This document shows positions 56,494-62,719 of a stretch of 64,000 bases of DNA, piece after piece (position 1 is the stretch's first letter; each line of letters starts with the position of its first letter). The position numbers and the translations under genes are program-made. The notes beneath the pieces were generated by a model. The model saw only the letters and a program-made list of their open reading frames with translations. It was not told where the DNA came from and made no database searches. Source of the DNA: Lachnospiraceae bacterium (GTDB taxonomy: Bacteria; Bacillota_A; Clostridia; Lachnospirales; Lachnospiraceae); assembly GCA_017482005.1 (NCBI GenBank), contig JAFUOI010000002.1, positions 1 to 64,000 of the forward strand, written 5' to 3'.

Positions 56494-56823
56494 TCAAGTC
56501 ATATCGTATGAAGTATAACCATATCGATTTAACAGTACTTGCAATTCTTGAAATTTCTTCTCTCCTTTTCGTCTCCGAAAAAAACCTGATACATTAAATA
56601 GCAACTTTATTTTTTCATTTGAATAAAAGACAAAATAACATAGCTCGCCTTCATAAACCCGAGACGCAACACATACTGTTTCTGATATGGAAATATTATG
56701 TTCTTTTGCCCATTCATATCTACATTCTTCAAAATCGACAAATGTTTCGTCCATAAACAGTATTCCATTTTTATCGATATTAACAATATCAAAACAATTA
56801 TATTCTCTTATAGCAAACACCAC
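56494..56823 (-). CDS. Probable immunity protein for the ParB-like orphan toxin
   Basis: 109 residues, no family recognised. Starts at GTG 56821-56823, overlapping the toxin stop region (the toxin TAA ends 2 nt before), with only AAGG as a ribosome binding site. Directly downstream of the orphan toxin tip at 56825-57184, the typical toxin-immunity order. Contains a Phe/Tyr-rich middle (GELCYFVFYSNEKIKLLFN) and a basic stretch RRRKGEKK. Confidence 0.55.
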   Translation of the reverse strand: MVFAIREYNCFDIVNIDKNGILFMDETFVDFEECRYEWAKEHNISISETVCVASRVYEGELCYFVFYSNEKIKLLFNVSGFFRRRKGEKKFQELQVLLNRYGYTSYDMT

Positions 56824-56824
56824 C

Positions 56825-57184
56825 TTAATTATTATAATTCATAATTTTGATTGGTACTTTATCTAACCCAACTCTTTTAGCTGCCAACCACCTATGATGT
56901 CCATTTACAATTTCGTATCCTCCGGATGTTAGTTTTTGTACTTCTATTGGATTTGATAACTTGCCTGTTGAATTTATTTCTTTTATATACTTAGATACAG
57001 CCGATTCACTTGGTCCTATTTTAGGATTTGAGAACTCGTCTAAAGGGTTTGCATGTAAATTCTCAACATTGGTTTTCTTTGTTGTTAGTCTTTCCCAAAA
57101 ACCTGCATTTTGATATTTACTATCTCCTTCAGCAAAAAACTGTAAGTCTAACTCAAGTGAACCACGTCTACTACCACTCTCGAC
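56825..57184 (-). pseudogene. Orphan Rhs toxin tip with ParB-like nuclease domain (no start codon)
   Basis: About 119 codons without an initial ATG. The frame begins VESGS, the last residues of the Rhs core, then RRGSLELDLQFFA, the same linker as in the Rhs2 protein, and continues to a ParB/Srx-like segment with GYEIVNGHHRWLAAKRVG and LDKVPIKI. An in-frame TGA lies in the repeat spacer just before it. It would be translated only after joining to an Rhs core. This is a silent toxin module; activity is inferred from the ParB-like domain, which in some toxins acts as a nuclease. Confidence 0.7.
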
Positions 57185-57242
57185 AGAAATGCTTATTAAT
57201 CATGTTTTCTCAGACCAGCTACGCTTTATGCATAGCCGGTCT
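57170..57242. repeat. Hairpin border repeat R2
   Basis: Junction ACTACCACTCTCGAC, conserved spacer, then AGACCAGCTA...TAGCCGGTCT hairpin. It lies between the Rhs2 immunity gene and the ParB-like orphan. Confidence 0.85.
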
Positions 57243-57273
57243 ATATTACATTTGAATGCATCTTATTTATTGT

Positions 57274-57591
57274 TTATAAAAAAATATTAATAAGAATAAA
57301 TCCATTTCTTATATACGTGCATCCCTCATTACTTTTCGAAGCAAGCAATTCATCTATCGGATTCCCTAATTCCATCCATGTATCTGAAAAAAAGTCCAAA
57401 AAATGTTTTAGCTTATCTTGATATAATTCAATTATCGCTTCAATAATATATACATTTTCTATTTTCCAATAAGACGTAAGATTCCTTACCTCACATTTTT
57501 TTATATATATATTAATATCATCCATGCTTTGCTCAAATACCTTTATTGCTGTCTGTGGTTCCTCTGCTTCAACAAAAAATTTAATTAGCAT
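57274..57591 (-). CDS. Probable immunity protein for the Rhs2 toxin
   Basis: 105 residues, directly after the Rhs2 stop (14-nt gap), the usual position for a cognate immunity gene. No family recognised. Mostly helical, acidic, with a hydrophobic C-terminus. AT-rich. Confidence 0.55.
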   Translation of the reverse strand: MLIKFFVEAEEPQTAIKVFEQSMDDINIYIKKCEVRNLTSYWKIENVYIIEAIIELYQDKLKHFLDFFSDTWMELGNPIDELLASKSNEGCTYIRNGFILINIFL

Positions 57592-57605
57592 AAAATTATC
57601 TCCTA

Positions 57606-59234
57606 TTACTGGTGCGTAATTTTACCTCTTAACGACACATTCAAATGTGAACCATCTCTACTTAACCAACCTAATCTTTCACGTCCTAATTTAGATAATT
57701 GAACATCCCATTCAAATGCTTCTCCTGTGGTTCTAGAAGGACCTTTGGTCCAAATATTATCAAATCTATCTACAAAACCACCGTTTATCCTATTTAAAGG
57801 TTGTGCAGCATTCCAATCCTTTGATGGAACATATCTAATTTTGCCTGTTGTAGGTAGTTTATTCTTCTTTAGAACAGATTTCTTGCTCGTATTCACACCG
57901 GACTGTATGTTTTCGGGATTTTTTGCAAAAAACTGTAAGTCTAACTCAAGTGAACCACGTCTAGTACCACTCTTACTAGCGCCTTTCCCAACTTCTTCCG
58001 CCACATTCACAGTAGTCTTTGCGCTACTTTTCGCTACTTCAGCGGCTTCGCCGGCGACTTTTGAAGCTTTCTTTGTCGCTTTCTTGACGATATTTGCAAC
58101 TGCCTGCTTGGTCTTGCTCGCTTTCTTACCAAACTTTACGGTCGCTTCTGCAATGTTTTGGGCTTTCGCGAATTTCTTCACGAAGGATGCAGTCTTACTT
58201 AAGAGTTTTCCGGCTTTGATTACGCCTTTGACTCCGACTGCAACTGCGATTCCGACGAGCGGAAGGGCACACATCAGGGATAAGGCGGCGTTTTTCATAT
58301 CGCCTTCTGCCATGTATAGGAGTGCATTTGCAACGTCTGCCCCGCTCCAGAACAGTCCGAGGAAATCAAGGAAGGAGTGTGCTTTGCTGTACGGGTTCTG
58401 CGGTGAGAGTCCGAATGGATCCAGCTGGTTGACCGGATTTCCCTGTGCATATGCGTAACGGTTTAGGCTCTGGCTTTCTGCCGGGGTTCCTGCGACGATA
58501 TCACGGTTGATGAAGCGTCTGATTACCGGATTGTAGTATCTGGCTCTCATGTAGTACAGACTGTTTGTATCTGTCTGTACGCCGAATTCACCGTTGTAGA
58601 GGAAGCGGATTCCCGTTTCTCTGAGTACCTCAGATACTGTTTTCTGCTGTCCGGTTGTGGTCATCATGTTGGTATTGCCCTGATAGATTCCGGTTAGTTT
58701 TCCGTAGGTGTCATACGCGAATCTGTAAACGACGGTTCCGGAAGCATTTGTTACTTCTGTCGTACTTCCGAGGTTGTCAAAGTGATAGTATAGCGTTTGT
58801 TTTGTGCTGTCACTCTGCTCGCTGAGTAAGCCAATACCGTAAGTATACGTTTTTGTCTCAGTCGTCTCATAGATTCCAAGGATATTCTTTTCCTGTATTG
58901 TCTCAGTCAGGAGCTGGCTGTACGTCGTTTCTCTGTCAGTTACATAGACTTTCCGGTAAGTGTTTCCTGATTTCTCGTCAGTTATGTATTCTTCGGTGCG
59001 GACATCTTCTGCATCGTATCTGTATTCAGTTGTCGTTTCAGCGGTGGTCACTTTGGTCAGGCGGTTGCGGCAGTCGTAGGTGTAGTCTGCCATTTCGCCG
59101 TCGAGAGGGCCATATAGCATGTTGCCTTCTGCGTCGTAGGTGACTTTTTCACCGTTGTATGTGATGAGACGGTTGTCTGCATCGTAGGTATAGCCGATTG
59201 GTTCAAGGACGTCAGTGCTGCTTGAAATATGCTT
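57606..59234 (-). pseudogene. Rhs2: truncated Rhs core with type-17-like polymorphic toxin tip
   Basis: The open frame runs from a TAA (59235-59237) to the stop at 57606, about 540 codons. The start is unclear: the first ATG (59118-59120) has AGAAGG ahead of it but lies inside the YD-repeat region. It shows YD repeats (YTYDADNRLITYNGEKVTYD, YTYDCRNRLTK), the Rhs core YYMRARYYNPVIRRFINRD, ending DPFGL, a hydrophobic pre-toxin region with Lys/Ala-rich helices, the junction KSGTRRGSLELDLQFFAKN, and a toxin with AFEWDVQLSKLGRERLGWLS then DGSHLNVSLRGKI, which resembles polymorphic toxin type 17 (Ntox17). The N-terminal secretion part is missing. It is a near copy of the Rhs gene at the right edge. 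Confidence 0.75.
57967..58928. repeat. Rhs core direct repeat, copy 2 (matches 63039-64000)
   Basis: Aligns to the core at the right edge at a constant offset of 5072 bp with no net insertion over 962 bp, same strand. Differences are scattered single bases. Confidence 0.9.
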
Positions 59235-59384
59235 TTACTTTAAGCCTTTATACTCTAATGGTAGTGTGTTTCCATGGTATATAAAATCTGAAAAGTGTAA
59301 CAGGCATAACACTAATATGAGTGCTGTAATTCTGTTTATTATTGTCAGCTTAAACCCTGCTCTCTTTTGTAAAACACATTCCAT
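59235..59384 (-). CDS. Small membrane leader ORF in frame with Rhs2
   Basis: 49 residues from ATG 59382-59384 to TAA 59235-59237: MECVLQKRAGFKLTIINRIT, then a hydrophobic ALILVLCLLHF segment and a polar tail ending LEYKGLK. Basic plus hydrophobic start, like a signal anchor. The Rhs2 frame continues without shift after the TAA. No strong ribosome binding site. It may be the original Rhs N-terminus left by an internal deletion. Confidence 0.45.
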   Translation of the reverse strand: MECVLQKRAGFKLTIINRITALILVLCLLHFSDFIYHGNTLPLEYKGLK

Positions 59385-59411
59385 ATCTGCAAACATCTTT
59401 CTTCATCTTCT

Positions 59412-59549
59412 GCCCATCCGCACCACAGTTTCTTCCGGTGGCACGCTCTCGCTACAGACTCACGTAGCGGTACTAAGTCCCCACTCCGTGGTGACTAAGG
59501 ACCGACGCTCGTCTAAGTACCTCCGGAAAAAACCGTGGTGTGGATGGGC
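59412..59549. repeat. Structured palindromic element P3 (138 bp)
   Basis: Same as P2 without the roughly 45-bp internal insert: ends GCCCATCCGCACCACAGTTT and AAACCGTGGTGTGGATGGGC, core ACGTAGCGGTACTA...CCGACG, with CGCTAC/GTAGCG pairing. It lies between the small leader ORF and the border repeat R3. Confidence 0.85.
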
Positions 59550-59575
59550 TGGTTTTACATGTGTAAAAATGATTG

Positions 59576-59655
59576 TACATAGTTGATCTCAACACAGATG
59601 TTTATTAATTATGTTTTCTCAGACCAGCTATGTATTACGAATATCTGATTTGAAT
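59576..59655. repeat. Hairpin border repeat R3 (decayed)
   Basis: Spacer AACACAGATGTTTATTAATT and left arm AGACCAGCTA are intact, but the right arm reads ATATCTGAT and the preceding hairpin end is reduced to ATAGTTGATCT. Confidence 0.75.
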
Positions 59656-59662
59656 ATTTTTC

Positions 59663-60007
59663 TTATTTACTTTTATATTTGCTTACAATCTCTATACCTT
59701 TTTGAATTTGGAAGAGTATTTCATCTAGAGAGTCATTCTCTGAATCATACCATGTAAAAATATTTATATTCTCTACATCAACACTAGATAATATCTCTAT
59801 TTTCACATATCTATAGGGTGCAAAATCGGTTTGACTAACTAAAATCTCTCCTATGCAATCATTAGATTCAACAATTACTCTAAATGATGTATCTGTACTA
59901 ATTAGTATATCAAATTTACACTGTATATATTTTTTTTCTTTTACTACTTTAGATACTAACTCTTTAACTGCTTCTAAGATTAGAGAAAATGTTTTTTTAC
60001 TATCCAT
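59663..60007 (-). CDS. Orphan immunity protein (toxin deleted)
   Basis: 114 residues from ATG 60005-60007 behind TTGGAGG; no family recognised. Upstream, the Rhs junction codons ESGS run straight into the ribosome binding site and reach a stop after a few codons, so the toxin is gone while immunity is retained. Confidence 0.6.
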   Translation of the reverse strand: MDSKKTFSLILEAVKELVSKVVKEKKYIQCKFDILISTDTSFRVIVESNDCIGEILVSQTDFAPYRYVKIEILSSVDVENINIFTWYDSENDSLDEILFQIQKGIEIVSKYKSK

Positions 60008-60026
60008 TACTTTTTTCCTCCAATTT

Positions 60027-60077
60027 ACTACCACTCTCGACAAAACTGCTTATTCATATGTTTTCTCAGACCGACTA
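60027..60077. repeat. Hairpin border repeat R4 (truncated)
   Basis: Junction ACTACCACTCTCGAC plus spacer, then a truncated hairpin AGACCGACTATTACAGACC. The neighbouring immunity gene ends inside this sequence. Confidence 0.75.
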
Positions 60078-60338
60078 TTACAGACCATTATTCACAATTT
60101 TCCCAATCATAGAAAATTTAATTTCTTCACAATCAACATCATCTGTAGCATATATATTATAGTTCCCATACCCATCTCTTTTCTTTAATATTAGATAATT
60201 TGAAACTATTGAATAGCTTGAAAGAGCAACAGCAATAAAATTCTCTTCTCCTTTTTCAATTATTTTAGCACGCAGAAGATTATCTCCATCCGACGAAGTA
60301 AAATCCCAAGGTTCAGCAATAATAATTCTTATTTCCAT
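60078..60338 (-). CDS. Probable second immunity protein of the GIY-YIG module
   Basis: 86 residues, no family recognised; beta-rich with an acidic C-terminus. AGGAGGTAG precedes the ATG. It follows the Imm26-like gene by 22 nt with no toxin between, so it either gives extra protection or is left from another module. Its last codons (GGT CTG TAA) come from the border repeat. Confidence 0.5.
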   Translation of the reverse strand: MEIRIIIAEPWDFTSSDGDNLLRAKIIEKGEENFIAVALSSYSIVSNYLILKKRDGYGNYNIYATDDVDCEEIKFSMIGKIVNNGL

Positions 60339-60360
60339 AAATCAGCTACCTCCTATCATT

Positions 60361-60855
60361 TTACGCTTCATCATTTGAACATGTTTCTAACATTTTAATA
60401 GCTTTTTGCACCTCCTTACCAATAATCCCAAAACTTCCTAAGCCATAAGTGCTGCTATATTTAGGTGTATGCAATATTTCTTGACCATCAATATCAACAA
60501 ACTTTTTCTGTAATACATCCCAAAAAGCAAAATCTATTTTCCTCTCGCTTTCAGTTACTTTTATATTACCAATTGTTTCAAAAAAACCTTTACTCCATGG
60601 TTGATTATTTACAATCATTGGTGCTATTAATAACTCTTCATTTTCTAACCCGTTTGGCAATATCTTATCGACAGAGCAATGTTTATAAACATATATTAGA
60701 CTCATGCCATTAACAAATGAATCTACACTCTTTAAATTTGTCTGAATTACTTTCCCAAAATAAAACAAATTTTTGACTGGCTGTAATACAAACACGTCAC
60801 CTTCCTTGGGTTTTTTCGAAGATTTTTTTATAATTAATAGATTATTTGATGTCAT
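60361..60855 (-). CDS. Imm26-like immunity protein
   Basis: 164 residues. The N-terminal pattern KPKEGDVFVLQPVKNLFYFG followed by KVIQ, and SLIYVYKHC further on, fits the immunity-26 family as I know it. It follows the GIY-YIG orphan toxin by 12 nt and should neutralise that nuclease. Confidence 0.7.
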   Translation of the reverse strand: MTSNNLLIIKKSSKKPKEGDVFVLQPVKNLFYFGKVIQTNLKSVDSFVNGMSLIYVYKHCSVDKILPNGLENEELLIAPMIVNNQPWSKGFFETIGNIKVTESERKIDFAFWDVLQKKFVDIDGQEILHTPKYSSTYGLGSFGIIGKEVQKAIKMLETCSNDEA

Positions 60856-60867
60856 TCAATTTACCTC

Positions 60868-61206
60868 TTATTTTATATAACCACGTTCTCTAAGCCACAT
60901 ATTACCCCAATTCACTGCATCATCATACCAATCACGTTTAGTACTTATACTGTTAATTTTATTACTAAATTGAGGATTCGCTTTCATCATAGCTTGTTCT
61001 ATCGCTCTTGCTTGTCTTCTTGTAAGCGGTTCTGTTGTTATTTCTCGCAAGTAATCAAATCTGTCCCCATGTTGATTCTGTCTCCTTGCCACATTATTGG
61101 TTATACCAACATAATCCGGTGTATCATCTATTATTCCTAAATATACACGCGTATCAGTTTTTTCTTTCAATAATGATTTTGGTACAACCTTACTACCACT
61201 CTCGAC
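60868..61206 (-). pseudogene. Orphan Rhs toxin tip: GIY-YIG nuclease (no start codon)
   Basis: About 112 codons beginning VESGSKVVPKSLL. The nuclease signature is clear: RVYLGIIDDTPDYVGITNNV, then ARRQNQHG, with a conserved Glu in ARAIEQAMM, and NxxN-like ends. No ATG; the first alternative codon is a TTG at 61168-61170 without a ribosome binding site, and the spacer ahead contains an in-frame TAA. Silent toxin module; the nuclease activity is inferred from the fold. Confidence 0.78.
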
Positions 61207-61326
61207 ACAGATGCATATTAATTAAGTTTTCTCAGACCAGCTATACATTACGCATAGCTGGTCTCGACACAGATGCTTATTGATTATGTTTTCTCAGACC
61301 AGCTACGAATAAAACATAGCTGGTCT
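61192..61326. repeat. Hairpin border repeat R5 (two units in tandem)
   Basis: Junction ACTACCACTCTCGAC, then two 62-bp units, with hairpins starting at 61234 and 61296 (AGACCAGCTA...TAGCTGGTCT), exactly the spacing in R1. Confidence 0.88.
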
Positions 61327-61359
61327 GTATTCTTGACTTGTTATTATTCTTCCTCGCAA

Positions 61360-61776
61360 CTATATAGATTCGATTTCAATACACACGTTCATCTCTTTTG
61401 CTTTTTCCAATGCGTGTAACAAAATAGTTATAAAATCTTCTCCATCACTAGTTACAAAATAATTTGACAAATCTGTAATTTCAGTACTTATGTTCATTCC
61501 CCATGGTGGCTGTTTCGATAAATCATCAATATCCCAAACAACTTGATTTGGCGCATATTTTCTCAACTGTACTTGAATATCTTTTACCTCATTAATAGCA
61601 TCATTTATTTTATCAATTTCTAGTTTTCCTTGATATAATTCATTCATTACAACAGGATAATTACTTCCCCATCTCTTTCTTTCAAGATTATATGCTACTG
61701 TAGAAAAAAAGGAGTGTAAAAAATCGCCACTGCCAATTTGATACCAAAAAAAACCAACACTAAATCCTACTGCCAT
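61360..61776 (-). CDS. Imm70-like immunity protein
   Basis: 138 residues. MAVGFSVGFFWYQIGSGDFL, then HSFFSTVAYNLE, RKRWGSNYP, and QPPWGMNISTEITDLSNYFV match what I know of the immunity-70 family. It starts 10 nt after the PD-(D/E)XK-like orphan toxin. Confidence 0.7.
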   Translation of the reverse strand: MAVGFSVGFFWYQIGSGDFLHSFFSTVAYNLERKRWGSNYPVVMNELYQGKLEIDKINDAINEVKDIQVQLRKYAPNQVVWDIDDLSKQPPWGMNISTEITDLSNYFVTSDGEDFITILLHALEKAKEMNVCIEIESI

Positions 61777-61786
61777 AATATTCTCC

Positions 61787-62182
61787 TTAATTCATCTTGA
61801 ACCTTACTGTAATTCCATTATTAGTTCTCTGCATTATAGAATTATATAATGAACTCAAACTATCATTGGAGATATTTTGACCTCGTATATCAATTAAAAC
61901 AGTTTGTCTAGTACCAGAAGGTAAATTTCCTATTCTCTGTTGATATTGCTTAGCAATATTTCTAACTAAATTATTCCTTCTAGAAGCATTCTCAATATTA
62001 TAATTTTTAACATCTATACTAGAACCTGTTTTATAAAAATCGGGTCTAACACTTCCTTTTGTTCCATATTTCACTTCTTTACCAGCCAAGAAAGATCTCT
62101 GTTCCGAATAGTCCGGAAAATCCTTAGCAGCATCAAGTTCTGATTGTCTCCATGTAGGTCTTAGATTACTACCACTCTTGAC
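61787..62182 (-). pseudogene. Orphan Rhs toxin tip: PD-(D/E)XK-like nuclease (no start codon)
   Basis: About 131 codons starting VKSGSNLRPTWRQSELDAAK. The segment VRPDFYKTGSSIDVKNYNIE has the PD...DxK arrangement of PD-(D/E)XK nucleases, with QTVLIDIRGQ as the following strand. No ATG; the only early alternative is a TTG (62087-62089) without a ribosome binding site. The repeat spacer has an in-frame TGA. Silent module, translated only after joining to a core. Confidence 0.72.
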
Positions 62183-62240
62183 AAAAATGCTTATTCATCA
62201 TATTTTCTTAGACCAGCCATGCATTACGCATAGCTGGTCT
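62168..62240. repeat. Hairpin border repeat R6
   Basis: Junction ACTACCACTCTTGAC, spacer, hairpin AGACCAGCCA...TAGCTGGTCT (62210-62240). It lies between the Rhs1 immunity gene and the PD-(D/E)XK orphan. Confidence 0.85.
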
Positions 62241-62321
62241 TAACATAAACCTGCAAATTACATGATATTGTTTTGATTTGAACTAGTAAATTACATTTTA
62301 CGAAAAAAACATCTCCTCATA

Positions 62322-62714
62322 TTAATCCATCATAAAATATACTTCACACATTCCTGAAATATCTGCGATACCATCATGACACGCCTTTAATACTTCTTCT
62401 TTAGTTTTACACATTGGTAAATCTTCACAATAAGTATCATACCACATTGCAATTTTAACATTGCTCGCCAACAATTCGTTAATAATCATATAAAACTCTG
62501 TCTCTTCAAAAGCAATTCCTTGGCTTATCTCTTTTTGTGCTTTTGTCAAATATGAATCTATATCTTTTTCTTTAATTTTAATCGTCCAAATTTCATCCGT
62601 ATCCTTCCATATTTTCAGTGCTTGTTCCTGCAAAAAACAATCTAACTCAACGGATACTATTTCGAAATTCAAATTGCTGGTTTTATATCCTTTACAAATT
62701 ATACATTCACTCAT
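62322..62714 (-). CDS. Probable immunity protein for the Rhs1 toxin
   Basis: 130 residues, 5 nt after the Rhs1 stop. No family recognised. A CxxC (CIICKGY) near the N-terminus and acidic character; the C-terminal part AMWYDTYCEDLPMCKTKEEV suggests a compact fold. Position makes it the cognate immunity gene. Confidence 0.6.
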   Translation of the reverse strand: MSECIICKGYKTSNLNFEIVSVELDCFLQEQALKIWKDTDEIWTIKIKEKDIDSYLTKAQKEISQGIAFEETEFYMIINELLASNVKIAMWYDTYCEDLPMCKTKEEVLKACHDGIADISGMCEVYFMMD

Positions 62715-62719
62715 ACTTT

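Noticed and set aside
57727..58458. 243-residue plus-strand frame opposite the Rhs2 pre-toxin region
   Set aside because: The same frame recurs opposite Rhs1 because the DNA is duplicated; Lys/Ala-rich helices give long antisense frames.
58853..59586. Plus-strand frames over Rhs2 and P3
   Set aside because: Opposite the Rhs frame and through repeats; no start signals.
56393..62240. CRISPR array
   Set aside because: Repeats are regular in places (62-bp period), but the 'spacers' are conserved between copies and the units are scattered between genes.
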